Positions 1-7,816 of a stretch of 57,034 nt of DNA are shown one piece after another. The stretch spans positions 1-57,034 of the forward strand of contig NZ_JASBRN010000081.1 of NCBI RefSeq assembly GCF_030149505.1, read 5' to 3'. Position 1 is the first letter of the stretch, and each line of letters begins with the position of its first letter. This stretch comes from Nocardioides sp. Lineage in GTDB: Bacteria; Actinomycetota; Actinomycetes; Propionibacteriales; Nocardioidaceae. The notes beneath the pieces are model-generated. The model searched no databases, was not told the origin of the DNA, and saw only the letters and a list, made by a program, of their open reading frames with translations. A program made the translations under genes and the position numbers.

Positions 1-1
1 C

Positions 2-397
2 CCCGTCGAGACCTTCCCCTGGGGCACCGCGAACTCCACCAGCAGCCACACCCAGATCGACCACGAGGAACCCTGGCAACCACCCCGGCACGAACAGCCA
101 CCCGGAGCCGAACACCCCCAGGGACAGACCCGCGTCGACAATCTCGGCCCCCTCCACACCTTCCACCACCGCCTCAAGACCCACGGCGGCTGGCAGGTCC
201 GCGAACCCTTCCCCGGCATCCACCTCTGGCGCGACCCCCACGGCCACACCTACCTCCGCGACGCCACCGGCACCCGCGCCCTGCCGAGCACCCCGGGCGA
301 GGCCGCCCGCCGCACCACCGCAACCGTCGTCGAGATCTACCCGGGCCGCGCGGTCGAGCTCGTCGACGACCTCGGACCTGCCGGCTGGGCGGCCTGA
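2..397 (+). CDS. DUF222/HNH endonuclease domain protein, C-terminal part
   Basis: Open from the window edge in frame 2 to a TGA at 395-397; the start lies outside. The visible ~131 residues carry an HNH-like core: IDHEEPW near residue 19, then a TRVDNLGPLHTFHHRLK segment matching the His-Asn-His arrangement of the C-terminal HNH domain of actinobacterial DUF222 (13E12-type) proteins. The family is often multicopy in Nocardioides and Mycobacterium; its role (mobile-element-like endonuclease) is not firmly established. The normal fold would include an upstream CxxPGC-type zinc motif, which cannot be seen here. Confidence 0.8.
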   Translation, partial: PVETFPWGTANSTSSHTQIDHEEPWQPPRHEQPPGAEHPQGQTRVDNLGPLHTFHHRLKTHGGWQVREPFPGIHLWRDPHGHTYLRDATGTRALPSTPGEAARRTTATVVEIYPGRAVELVDDLGPAGWAA

Positions 398-401
398 CCC
401 C

Positions 402-407
402 TACGGT
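402..407 (+). promoter_or_regulatory. -10 element, leaderless start of the 414 gene
   Basis: TACGGT, six bases before the GTG at 414. The TSS predicted from this spacing is the first base of the start codon. Confidence 0.5.
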
Positions 408-413
408 GGCACC

Positions 414-1286
414 GTGGGGTCTCGGGTGCTCGTGAAGGTCGCGGCCGTGGTCGTCGTGCTCGCCGGCCTCGGCGTCGCGTGGGTGACGGTCCTCCACGAC
501 GATCTCGTGACCTACCGCCACGACCAGGCGACGTACGCCGACCAGGCACCACCGGCCCGCGTCATCGAACTCGCGGGTGACGAGGCAGCCCTGTCGGTCG
601 GCAGCCCCGACGGTCGCGTGCTCACCGTCCAGTGGCGCGACCCCGACGGCGAGGGCTGGACCGCGCCCGAACAGGTCTTCGCGCTCGACGGCCGCGGCCG
701 CGACCTCGCCGACACCACGGCGCGCGAGGCCGGCGGCACGGTGGCCGTGCTGGCGCTGTTCTCGAACGGCAACGAGGACGACGGGGATGACCTCGATGTC
801 GGCCTCGTCTGCCGGGAGCAGCAGTGCTGGGTCCAGCCACGGCCCGGCTTCGGCGGCGAGCCGGAGGTGGCGCCGGACGGTGCGACCGCCTACCTCGGCG
901 AGGACCCCGAGGGCGCCTGGCTCTGGGACGAGTCCGATGGCATCCGCCGCGTCCCCTGGTCCGGCCACCCGTCGTACGGCGCCGGGCCGGTGTCGGCCTC
1001 GCAGCCGGCGCTGGCACCGGACGGGTCGCTGCGGGTGGTGAAGGCCCGCGTCGTGCCCGGCGGCTGCCGGTTCACGCTCCTGGTCTCGGGCCCGCTCAGC
1101 GGCGACCTCACGCCGGTCGTCACCACCACCCGCCCCCGCGACGCCCCGGCCGACTCGGGGTGCCGGCCTTTCCTCACCGCTCCCGGTCCGGACCGGGTCG
1201 AGGTGCGTCCGGTGGACCCCGGCCAACGGTCCTTCGCCTGGGACCGCACCGGGGACGGGTGGACCGCCGGGCCGCTGCGCCGGTGA
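414..1286 (+). CDS. membrane-anchored protein of unknown function
   Basis: 290 aa from a GTG placed by the -10 hexamer six bases upstream. Residues about 5-27 are one hydrophobic segment (VLVKVAAVVVVLAGLGVAWV) followed by an acidic extracytoplasmic part, so it is a signal-anchor protein rather than a lipoprotein (no Cys lipobox). The rest alternates short hydrophobic strands with Asp/Gly/Pro-rich turns and has two Cys pairs (CREQQCW; two later Cys), which looks like a secreted beta-rich, possibly propeller-like, domain. I do not recognise the family. It is monocistronic. Confidence 0.8.
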   Translation: MGSRVLVKVAAVVVVLAGLGVAWVTVLHDDLVTYRHDQATYADQAPPARVIELAGDEAALSVGSPDGRVLTVQWRDPDGEGWTAPEQVFALDGRGRDLADTTAREAGGTVAVLALFSNGNEDDGDDLDVGLVCREQQCWVQPRPGFGGEPEVAPDGATAYLGEDPEGAWLWDESDGIRRVPWSGHPSYGAGPVSASQPALAPDGSLRVVKARVVPGGCRFTLLVSGPLSGDLTPVVTTTRPRDAPADSGCRPFLTAPGPDRVEVRPVDPGQRSFAWDRTGDGWTAGPLRR

Positions 1287-1315
1287 AGCGGGTGAACGTC
1301 TCGGCCCCCAGGGGC

Positions 1316-1321
1316 TAGCGT
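1316..1321 (+). promoter_or_regulatory. -10 element of the GNAT gene
   Basis: TAGCGT; it overlaps the first possible GTG (1320), which favours the next in-frame GTG at 1329, seven bases downstream, as the true leaderless start. Confidence 0.45.
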
Positions 1322-1328
1322 GCCTCGG

Positions 1329-1775
1329 GTGGACACGACGACGCACGGACTGGCCATCGCCGAGGGGGAGCTCCCGGCCCGCGAGGACCTGCTGGACCTC
1401 TACGACGCCGTCGGCTGGACCGCCTACACCCGCCACCCCGACCTGCTGGAGCGAGCGCTGGCCGGGAGCACCACCGTGGTGACGGCGCGACGCGAGGGAC
1501 GGCTGGTCGGGCTGGCTCGCGCGCTGTCGGACGGGGCGACCATCTGCTACCTCCAGGACATCCTGGTCCGGCCCGAGGAGCAGCGCCACGGCGTGGGTCG
1601 CCTGCTGGTGCGTCACGTCCTCGACCGGCACGCCGAGGTGCGCCAGCGGGTGCTCGTGACCGACGCAGAGGCGGGCCAGCGCGCCTTCTACGAGTCGCTC
1701 GGCTTCACCGAGCTGCACGAGGTCGGGGCCGAGGACGGCGAGGCGGGGCTGCGGGGGTTCATCAGCTTCGGCTGA
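1329..1775 (+). CDS. GNAT family N-acetyltransferase
   Basis: About 148 aa. It contains the acetyl-CoA binding motif A of GNAT enzymes, VRPEEQRHGVGRLLVRH (the Q/R-x-x-G-x-G signature), preceded by the beta4 strand YLQDILV and followed by AGQRAFYESLGF, the usual C-terminal helix-strand. The acceptor substrate cannot be told from sequence. GTG 1320 would add three residues but overlaps the promoter hexamer, so 1329 is preferred. Ends with the typical GF..LHEV tail. Confidence 0.85.
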   Translation: MDTTTHGLAIAEGELPAREDLLDLYDAVGWTAYTRHPDLLERALAGSTTVVTARREGRLVGLARALSDGATICYLQDILVRPEEQRHGVGRLLVRHVLDRHAEVRQRVLVTDAEAGQRAFYESLGFTELHEVGAEDGEAGLRGFISFG

Positions 1776-1846
1776 GTCCGCAGCCGCACCGTCGAGGCCT
1801 GGCAGCCGCGCTCGCGGGGGTGAGGCTGGCCCCGGCCGGCGGCGCC

Positions 1847-1852
1847 TAGCGT
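1847..1852 (+). promoter_or_regulatory. -10 element of the small acidic protein gene
   Basis: TAGCGT, six bases before ATG 1859; predicts a leaderless mRNA. Confidence 0.5.
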
Positions 1853-1858
1853 CGGGAC

Positions 1859-2080
1859 ATGTCCGAGAGCGAGCCCGAGCAGACCACCAGCGGCGTCCCC
1901 GACGAGCAGCTGCCGCCCGACCTGGTGCCGGGCGAGGACAACCCGCTCGCCGAGGGACTGCCCGACGGCGAGGGTGCCGAGCTGCTCGAGGGTGGCAAGA
2001 CCGCCGACGAGATGGACGACAGCGCCGACGACACCGCCGATGAGGGTGCCGAGCAGGACGGGTCCGGCGCGTCCTCCTGA
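1859..2080 (+). CDS. small acidic, probably disordered protein
   Basis: 73 aa, about one third Asp/Glu, no predicted hydrophobic core, rich in Ser, Gly and Pro. It has its own leaderless-type promoter and in-frame ATG, and codon third positions are strongly G/C, supporting a real gene. No family recognised. It sits just before the DUF3097 gene (32 nt gap), which has a separate -10 element. Confidence 0.65.
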   Translation: MSESEPEQTTSGVPDEQLPPDLVPGEDNPLAEGLPDGEGAELLEGGKTADEMDDSADDTADEGAEQDGSGASS

Positions 2081-2100
2081 CCGCGACCCGGTCGGCTGCC

Positions 2101-2106
2101 TAGCCT
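2101..2106 (+). promoter_or_regulatory. -10 element of the DUF3097 gene
   Basis: TAGCCT, six bases before GTG 2113; predicts a leaderless mRNA. Confidence 0.5.
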
Positions 2107-2112
2107 CGTCAG

Positions 2113-2967
2113 GTGACCGACCGCTACGGCTCCGACGTGCTCTCCACCGACTGGCGCGCCCCCAAGCGCGGCCGTGCCGTCGAGGCACCGGCCACGATGG
2201 GTGAGGTCGTGGAGGAGGTCACCACGGACTTCTGCGGCGAGATCGTCTCGGTCGACCGCGACCTGGACGTGCTCACGCTCGAGGACCGCCGCGGCACCCG
2301 GCGTACCTTCCCGCTCGGCCCGGGCTTCCTGCTCGAGGGCCGCCCCGTCGTGCTCGTCGCGCCGGTCACCCAGAAGGGCCCGGCCAAGCCGGCCCGCACC
2401 GCGTCGGGCTCGGTGGCCGTGGAGAGCAAGGCCCGGGTGGCGCGGGCCAGTCGGGTCTTCGTCGAGGGCCGCCACGACGCCGAGCTGGTCGAGAAGGTCT
2501 GGGGCGACGACCTGCGGGTCGAGGGCGTGGCCGTGGAGTTCCTCGGCGGCGTCGACGACCTCGCCGACCACCTGCGCGACTTCAGGCCAGGCCCCGGCCG
2601 CCGCGTCGGCGTGCTCGTCGACCACCTGGTGCCGGGCTCCAAGGAGAGCCGGATCGCCCAGGGCATCCTCCGCTCCCCCGTCGGCAAGCACGTCCTGATC
2701 GTCGGGCACCCCTTCGTGGACGTGTGGCAGGCGATCAAGCCCGAACGGGTCGGCCTCACCTCGTGGCCGACCATCCCGCGCTCGATCGAGTGGAAGAAGG
2801 GCGTGTGCCAGCACCTCGGCTGGCCGCACCGCGACCAGGCCGACATCGCCCGCGCCTGGAAGCAGCTGCTCGGCCGGGTCCGCTCCTACGCCGACCTCGA
2901 GCCGGCACTGCTGGGCCGGGTCGAGGAGCTGATCGACTTCGTCACCACCGACCAGTCCGACCGCTAG
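2113..2967 (+). CDS. DUF3097 family protein (TOPRIM-like)
   Basis: 284 aa starting RYGSDVLSTDWR after MTD, the characteristic N-terminus of actinobacterial DUF3097 proteins. A small N-terminal beta domain (about 30-85) is followed by FVEGRHDAELVEKVWGDDLR, the Glu-containing first motif of a TOPRIM-like fold, and GVLVDHLVPGSKE, equivalent to the DxD-type acidic region. The biochemical role is unknown; the TOPRIM resemblance suggests nucleic-acid or phosphoryl chemistry. It is followed 13 nt later by the DUF4870 gene, probably in the same transcript. Confidence 0.85.
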   Translation: MTDRYGSDVLSTDWRAPKRGRAVEAPATMGEVVEEVTTDFCGEIVSVDRDLDVLTLEDRRGTRRTFPLGPGFLLEGRPVVLVAPVTQKGPAKPARTASGSVAVESKARVARASRVFVEGRHDAELVEKVWGDDLRVEGVAVEFLGGVDDLADHLRDFRPGPGRRVGVLVDHLVPGSKESRIAQGILRSPVGKHVLIVGHPFVDVWQAIKPERVGLTSWPTIPRSIEWKKGVCQHLGWPHRDQADIARAWKQLLGRVRSYADLEPALLGRVEELIDFVTTDQSDR

Positions 2968-2980
2968 ACCAGGGAGACCG

Positions 2981-3292
2981 ATGAGCCAGACGCCCCCGCC
3001 GCCGCCGGGCCCTCCGGGTCCTCCTCAGGGGCCGCCGGGTCCGCCGTACGGCCAGCAGCCCGGCTGGGGCCCTCCCGGGCCCCGCCCGATGACCCCCGAC
3101 GAGGAGCGCACCTGGGGCGGTGCCGCCCACTGGTCGGCCTTCGTCGGCGCGTTCGTGGCGCTGGCGTTCCTGGGCCCGCTGCTGGTGCTGCTGCTGAAGG
3201 GCAACGAGTCGGCCTACGTCCGGCGTCAGGCCGTCGAGTCGTTGAACTTCCAGCTCTCGATGCTGATCCTGACCATCCGGATGGTCAGCTGA
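2981..3292 (+). CDS. DUF4870 membrane protein, truncated at the C-terminus
   Basis: 103 aa; a GGGAGA ribosome site precedes ATG 2981. The Pro/Gly-rich N-tail (1-35) and WGGAAHWSAFVGAFVALAFLGPLLVLLLKGNES...RRQAVESLNFQLSMLI are typical DUF4870 (first TM helix, then the E-S/NFQ motif opening TM2). Family members continue through TM2 and TM3 for a further ~35-45 residues; here the frame stops seven residues into TM2 (LTIRMVS) inside a set of nested palindromes, nine bases before the hemW stop. I read this as a 3' deletion. It is probably non-functional or altered. Confidence 0.8.
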   Translation: MSQTPPPPPGPPGPPQGPPGPPYGQQPGWGPPGPRPMTPDEERTWGGAAHWSAFVGAFVALAFLGPLLVLLLKGNESAYVRRQAVESLNFQLSMLILTIRMVS

Positions 3293-3304
3293 CCCCCAGG
3301 GTCA
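3269..3304. terminator. nested palindromes between convergent genes
   Basis: CTGACC-AT-CCGG-AT-GGTCAG is a perfect 20-bp palindrome (3269-3288), overlapped by GGTCAGCTGACC (3283-3294) and followed by TGACCC-cca-GGGTCA (3290-3304), which includes both stop codons' surroundings. No U-tract. It could act as a bidirectional terminator for the DUF4870 and hemW genes. Confidence 0.5.
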
Positions 3305-4522
3305 CGCCAGCAGGTCCCGCACGACCCCGTCCGCCAGGAGCCGGCCGCGGTCGGTGAGCACGAGCCGGTCCCCGGCCACGCGCACCAGCCCGGCGGCCAC
3401 CTGGTCGGGCACGGCCTCGCGGCCGGCCTGGTCGAGCACGTCCAGCGGCAGCCCGTCACGCAGCCGCAGCTCCAGCAGCACCCGCTCGACGCGCCGGTCC
3501 TCCGGCGACAGCACCTCGCGCGCCAGCGCGGGGCTGACCCCCGAGGCCAGCCGCTCGGCGTACGCCGCGGGGTGCTTGACGTTCCACCAGCGCACGCCGC
3601 CGACGTGGCTGTGCGCGCCGGGGCCCACACCCCACCAGTCCGCGCCGGTCCAGTAGAGGAGGTTGTGCCGGCAGCGGGTGTCGGGCCCGCTCGACCAGTT
3701 CGACACCTCGTACCACTCCAGGCCGGCGGCGCGCAGGTGGTGGTCGGCGAGCTCGTACTTGTCTGCGAGGTCGTCCTCCTCGGGCATCGGCAGCTCCCCG
3801 CGCCGCACCCGGCGGGCCAGGGCGGTGCCGTCCTCGACGATGAGGGAGTACGCCGACACGTGGTCGGGCCCGCAGTCCAGCGCCGCCCGCAGCGAGGTCT
3901 CCCAGTCCGCCACGGACTCCCCCGGAGTGCCGTAGATCAGGTCGAGGGAGACCTGCAGCCCCGCCTCGCGGGCCCACTCCACGGCCCGCGGCACCCGTTC
4001 GGGGTCGTGGGTGCGGTCGAGCACCGCCAGCACGTGCCGCACCTGCGACTGCATGCCGAAGGAGACCCGGGTGAAGCCGCCCTCGCGCAGCCGCGCCAGG
4101 CCCTCGGGGGTCACCGAGTCGGGGTTCGCCTCGGTCGTGACCTCGACGTCGGGGGCCAGGCCGAGCTCGTCGCGGGCCGCGGCCAGGACCGCGACCAGGT
4201 CCTCGGGCGGCAGCAGCGTCGGGGTGCCCCCGCCGAGGAAGACGGTGTCCGCGCGCACGTCGAGCTCGCCGAGCACCCCGCGGATCCGGCGGACCTCCGC
4301 GACGGCTGCGTCGGCGTACGTCGAGCGGGAGGCACCGGGGACGCTCGCCGGGCCGAGCTCCTCGGCGGTGTAGGTGTTGAAGTCGCAGTAGCCGCAGCGC
4401 ACCGCGCAGAAGGGCACGTGCACGTAGAGCCCGAAGGGGCGCTCACCCACCCCCTCCAGCGCGCTGGCCGGGAGGCTGCCGTCGGCCGGCGCGGGCTCGC
4501 CGTCGGGGAGGGTGGAGGGCAC
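3302..4522 (-). CDS. hemW: radical SAM heme chaperone HemW
   Basis: 406 aa. FGLYVHVPFCAVRCGYCDF carries the radical-SAM CxxxCxxC at residues 39, 43 and 46; VFLGGGTPTLL and TEANPDSV are the GGGTP and Glu-containing SAM-binding motifs; the C-terminal wHTH-like HemN_C domain includes RCRHNLLYW and WWGVGPGAHSH. HemW inserts heme into respiratory enzymes and is related to, but distinct from, coproporphyrinogen dehydrogenase HemN. GTG 4522 is chosen because GGGGGAGG lies 8-9 bases upstream; longer in-frame starts have no ribosome site and fall in the preceding terminator. It sits in the usual lepA-hemW neighbourhood. Confidence 0.92.
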   Translation of the reverse strand: MPSTLPDGEPAPADGSLPASALEGVGERPFGLYVHVPFCAVRCGYCDFNTYTAEELGPASVPGASRSTYADAAVAEVRRIRGVLGELDVRADTVFLGGGTPTLLPPEDLVAVLAAARDELGLAPDVEVTTEANPDSVTPEGLARLREGGFTRVSFGMQSQVRHVLAVLDRTHDPERVPRAVEWAREAGLQVSLDLIYGTPGESVADWETSLRAALDCGPDHVSAYSLIVEDGTALARRVRRGELPMPEEDDLADKYELADHHLRAAGLEWYEVSNWSSGPDTRCRHNLLYWTGADWWGVGPGAHSHVGGVRWWNVKHPAAYAERLASGVSPALAREVLSPEDRRVERVLLELRLRDGLPLDVLDQAGREAVPDQVAAGLVRVAGDRLVLTDRGRLLADGVVRDLLA

Positions 4523-4553
4523 CGACCCATCCTCCCCCGTCCCCGGACGCGAC

Positions 4554-4593
4554 GACGCCCCGGCCCGTGCGAGGTGCACGGGACCGGGGCGTC
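4554..4593 (-). terminator. intrinsic-type terminator after the acyl-CoA synthetase gene
   Basis: GACGCCCCGGCCCGTGC pairs with GCACGGG-A-CCGGGGCGTC: a 17-bp stem with one bulged A and a 5-nt loop. It separates the synthetase stop (4629) from the hemW start. Confidence 0.75.
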
Positions 4594-4628
4594 GCGCCAG
4601 ATGATCAGTCAGGCGGTGGCCGCGTCGA

Positions 4629-6449
4629 TCAGCTGTAGAAGCTGTCGATCAGCTGCTTGTTGTTGTCCTCCACGACGGTGCGCTTGACCTTCATGGAGGG
4701 GGTCAGCTCGCCGGACTCGATGGTGAGGTCGTGGTCGAGGATCTCCCACTTCTTGATGGTCTCCCAGCGGTTGAGCTTGCCGTTGAGCTCCTCGACGTAG
4801 CCGCCGATCATCTCCTTGACCTGCGGCGAGCGCACGATCTCGGTGTAGGACTTGCCGGACATGCCGTTCTCCTCGGCCCAGCCCGCCATGGCGTCGGGGT
4901 CGAGGGTGACGAGGGCGACGACGAAGTTGCGCTCGCTACCGAACACCATGAACTGGCTGGCGTAGGGGCACAGCGCCTTGAACTTCGACTCGATCGCCGG
5001 CGGGGCGATGTACTTGCCGCCGGAGGTCTTGAAGAGCTCCTTGATCCGGCCGGTGATGGTGAGGAAGCCGTCGGCGTCGATCTCGCCCTTGTCACCGGTG
5101 CGCAGCCAGCCGTCCTCGGTAAACGCCTCGGCGGTCTTGTCGGGCAGGTTGTGGTAGCCGGCCATGATGTGCGGGCCGCGCAGCTGGACCTCGCCGCCCT
5201 CGCCGATGCGGACCTCGGAGCCGGGCAGCGCGGGGCCCACCGTCCCCATCTTGTAGTGATCGGGGTGGTTGACCGTGGCTCCCGCGGCGTTCTCAGTCAT
5301 CCCGTAACCCTCGAGGATGAGGATGCCCGCAGCATGGAACCATTCAGCGATCTCGGCATTGAGCGCAGCGGCTCCCGAGATGAAGAAGCGTACGCGTCCA
5401 CCGAATCGCTCGCGAACCTTGCTGAAGACAAGCTTGTCGAAGAGCGCGTGCTGGATCTTGAGCGGCAGCGGGATGCTTCTCCCGTCACGCTTGCGCTCGT
5501 TCACCTGCATCCCGACCTTGAAGGCCTGCTGGAAGATCTTCTCCTTCAACCCTCCCTCGGAAGCCGTCATGGTCACGATGCGCGCGTGTGCCTTCTCGAA
5601 GATGCGGGGCGCCGCGCCCATGAACGTCGGCTTCACCACCGCCAGGTTGTCGATGATCTTGTCGACCCTGCCGTCCACGGCGGTGGGGAACCCGCATGCC
5701 AGCTGGGCCGAGATCAGGACCTTGCCGAAGGAGTGGGCCATCGGCAGCCACAGGAACTGCAGGTCGTCCTCGTGCAGGATGTCCTGGGCCTCGATGGCGG
5801 CACCCTCGTACACCCAGGTGCGGTGCAGCAGCCGGACTCCCTTGGGCTTTCCCGTGGTGCCGGAGGTGTAGATCAGGGTGGCCAGCCCGTCCGGCTTGAT
5901 TGAGGCGACGGTTTCCTCGATGGCGTCCGGGTGCTCCGCGAGATAAGCCTCACCGAGCGCCTCGAGGTCGGCCAGGCCGATGATCCAGTCACCATCGGTG
6001 GCACCGTCGAAGACGACCACCTTCTTCACTTCGGGCGTCTCCGCTTTGCGCTCACGGAGCTTTGCTACCTGCTCCTCGTCCTCGGCGAAGACGACCCGGC
6101 ACTCGGAGTCGCTGATGATGTACGCGACGTCCTCGGCATTGGTCGTGGGGTAGACCGTCGTCGTGGCACCGCCTGCGCACATCACCGCCAAGTCGGCCAA
6201 GATCCATTCATAGCGAGTACCTGACGCGATGCCGACGCGCTGCTCGCTGCTCAAACCCAAGGCGAGCAGACCGGCAGCGAGGCGGCTGACCCGCTCGCCG
6301 GTCTGCTTCCACGTGACGGACTCCCACGCCTCGCCGACGGGGAATCGGTACGCCTCCACCTCCGGGGTCTTGGAGACACGGTCCAGGAAAAGCCTGGCCA
6401 CGCTGGGCGAGAGTCGGTCGAGAAAGGCGGTGTCGTGGGTGATGGGCAT
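4629..6449 (-). CDS. long-chain fatty acid-CoA ligase (FadD15-like, AMP-forming)
   Basis: 606 aa, the usual length of long-chain acyl-CoA synthetases. P-loop-like YTSGTTGKPKG at 194-204, the A5 motif EGYGMTEN, the A7 region WLRTGDKGEID and the catalytic-lysine region KTSGGKYIAP are all present. It activates fatty acids to acyl-CoA with ATP; FadD15-type enzymes feed beta-oxidation or lipid synthesis. An AGGAG site precedes ATG 6449. The middle and N-terminal coding DNA (about 5280-6440) is visibly lower in GC than the C-terminal third. Monocistronic with its own terminator; two repeat boxes lie upstream. Confidence 0.92.
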   Translation of the reverse strand: MPITHDTAFLDRLSPSVARLFLDRVSKTPEVEAYRFPVGEAWESVTWKQTGERVSRLAAGLLALGLSSEQRVGIASGTRYEWILADLAVMCAGGATTTVYPTTNAEDVAYIISDSECRVVFAEDEEQVAKLRERKAETPEVKKVVVFDGATDGDWIIGLADLEALGEAYLAEHPDAIEETVASIKPDGLATLIYTSGTTGKPKGVRLLHRTWVYEGAAIEAQDILHEDDLQFLWLPMAHSFGKVLISAQLACGFPTAVDGRVDKIIDNLAVVKPTFMGAAPRIFEKAHARIVTMTASEGGLKEKIFQQAFKVGMQVNERKRDGRSIPLPLKIQHALFDKLVFSKVRERFGGRVRFFISGAAALNAEIAEWFHAAGILILEGYGMTENAAGATVNHPDHYKMGTVGPALPGSEVRIGEGGEVQLRGPHIMAGYHNLPDKTAEAFTEDGWLRTGDKGEIDADGFLTITGRIKELFKTSGGKYIAPPAIESKFKALCPYASQFMVFGSERNFVVALVTLDPDAMAGWAEENGMSGKSYTEIVRSPQVKEMIGGYVEELNGKLNRWETIKKWEILDHDLTIESGELTPSMKVKRTVVEDNNKQLIDSFYS

Positions 6450-6502
6450 GACGCTCCTGTGCAGGGGACAAGGGGCTTCCGGCGCTACGGACGCCAGGAC
6501 AT

Positions 6503-6528
6503 TGCCACGTAACCTATGTCACGTGACC
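6503..6528 (-). promoter_or_regulatory. tandem palindromic boxes upstream of the acyl-CoA synthetase
   Basis: TGCCACGTAACC (6503-6514) and TGTCACGTGACC (6517-6528) are two near-identical 12-mers 14 bp apart; the second contains the perfect palindrome GTCACGTGAC. They lie 54-79 bp upstream of the start codon and look like a paired operator; the regulator is not visible in the window. Confidence 0.45.
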
Positions 6529-6573
6529 TACTGGCGCGTAGGAACCCCGGACCTCTTCCGGCCACCGGACGCC

Positions 6574-7239
6574 TCAGGACGCCGCGCCGCGCCCCCGGGC
6601 CCCTTGGACGAAGGCCTCGGCCCGCTCCCGCGCCTTCGGCAGGAGGTCGGGGACCTCCAGCAGCCGGGGCAGCAGGGAGTGGTCGGTGTTGAGCGCGCGG
6701 AACATCGTGCTGACCGTGACCCCGTGACCGGGGCGGTGCACGACGGTGAGCTCGTCGCCGGCCGCGAGCGTGCCCTCGCCGAGCACCCGCAGGTAGGGCC
6801 CGGGGCGCGCGAGCTCGGCGAAGCGGCGTACCCACGCCCGGTTGTCGTAGCCCGAGCGCCCCATCCACTGCTTGAAGTCGTTGCACGGGGTGCGGATCGA
6901 GCGGACCTCGAGCAGCACGTCGCCGACCTGCCAGCGCTCGCCGATCTCGGCCTCGTTGACGTCGATCCCCTGCGTCGTGAGGTTCTCCCCGAACTGGCCG
7001 TCCGCGATCGGGGTGCCGAGCTCGCCCTCCCAGTGGTCGAGGTCCTCGCGGGCGAAGGCGTAGACCGCCTGGGCGGGCCCGCCGTGGTGGAGGGTGTCGG
7101 AGACCTCGTCGCCGTCCAGCCCGAGCCGACCCACGCGCACCGGACCGCGGACCGCGGTCTTGTCGATCGAGGTGCGGCCGATGCCCGCCCACGCGGCCTC
7201 GCGGGGGCGGCCGACGCTGACGGTGAGGATGCGCGACAT
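6574..7239 (-). CDS. MOSC domain protein (YiiM-like)
   Basis: 221 aa with the complete MOSC fold: N-terminal TAVRGPVRVGRLGLDGDEVSD, the GGPAQAVYAF motif, GQFGENLTTQGID and the conserved Cys in RTPCNDFKQWM that binds a sulfur/molybdenum ligand. YiiM-type proteins reduce N-hydroxylated substrates using molybdenum cofactor. Start ATG 7239 follows GGGAGGA. It is divergent from the membrane protein/regulator pair and upstream of the synthetase on the same strand but with its own spacing, so probably a separate transcript. Confidence 0.88.
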   Translation of the reverse strand: MSRILTVSVGRPREAAWAGIGRTSIDKTAVRGPVRVGRLGLDGDEVSDTLHHGGPAQAVYAFAREDLDHWEGELGTPIADGQFGENLTTQGIDVNEAEIGERWQVGDVLLEVRSIRTPCNDFKQWMGRSGYDNRAWVRRFAELARPGPYLRVLGEGTLAAGDELTVVHRPGHGVTVSTMFRALNTDHSLLPRLLEVPDLLPKARERAEAFVQGARGRGAAS

Positions 7240-7303
7240 GGCGGCATCCTCCCAGGCGGGCGGGGCCGGCGCCCCTCGATTGTCGTCCCCGCAGCCAGAA
7301 CGC

Positions 7304-7339
7304 TTGCCTCACTGGAAAGCGATACCTATGCTTTCCGTC
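7304..7339 (+). promoter_or_regulatory. leaderless promoter with overlapping operator
   Basis: TTGCCT (-35, 7304-7309), 17-bp spacer, TATGCT (-10, 7327-7332), then seven bases to ATG 7340. The inverted repeat GGAAAGC-9 bp-GCTTTCC (7314-7336) covers the spacer and -10, as expected for repression by the winged-helix protein encoded second in the operon. Confidence 0.65.
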
Positions 7340-7816
7340 ATGGAAACTTCTCGGACCCATGACGACAGGGAGCGCGAGGCTGCGCTCCAGCAGCTCCAGG
7401 ACATCGAGCGCGCCCAGGCGGCGACCTGGCTGGACCACCCGGCCACGCCGTGGTGGTGGGCGCCGTACTTCGCCGTGTGGTCGGGAGCCCTGGTGCTCTC
7501 GGTCGGCTACCTCCCCGGCTGGGGCAGCGCCCTGGGCAACCTCGCACTGGTCGCTGCCTCCGGCTTCCTCATCGGCTACCACCGTCGCCACCGCGGCACC
7601 TGGCCCACCGGCGACATCCCGCGCGAGCTGCACCGACCTCTCTGGATGCTCCTGGTCGGGGCCGGGGTGGTCATGGCGGCCGCGACCGCGATCGGGTTCC
7701 TCGTCTCCGTGTGGGTGTCCGCGGTCGTGACCGACGTGCTCGCCGGGCTGCTGGTCTGGCGCTACGAGCGCGACTACGCCCGGGCGGCCGAGCGCGCGCG
7801 GCGGCGGCTCCCGTGA
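7340..7816 (+). CDS. four-TM membrane protein of unknown function
   Basis: 158 aa. Soluble N-tail (METSRTHDDREREAALQQLQDIERAQAAT), then four hydrophobic segments around 36-52, 57-75, 96-116 and 122-138, ending with a basic Arg-rich tail. Proteins of this shape are commonly paired with a small winged-helix regulator in actinobacteria; the function is unknown. ATG 7340 is chosen from the promoter geometry (TSS at the A of ATG); the in-frame ATG at 7328 overlaps the -10 box. The stop overlaps the regulator's start by 4 nt. Confidence 0.8.
   Translation: METSRTHDDREREAALQQLQDIERAQAATWLDHPATPWWWAPYFAVWSGALVLSVGYLPGWGSALGNLALVAASGFLIGYHRRHRGTWPTGDIPRELHRPLWMLLVGAGVVMAAATAIGFLVSVWVSAVVTDVLAGLLVWRYERDYARAAERARRRLP

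Noticed and set aside
174..1718. 514-codon minus-strand frame
   Set aside because: Antisense to the DUF222 tail, the anchored protein and the GNAT gene; no recognisable domain.
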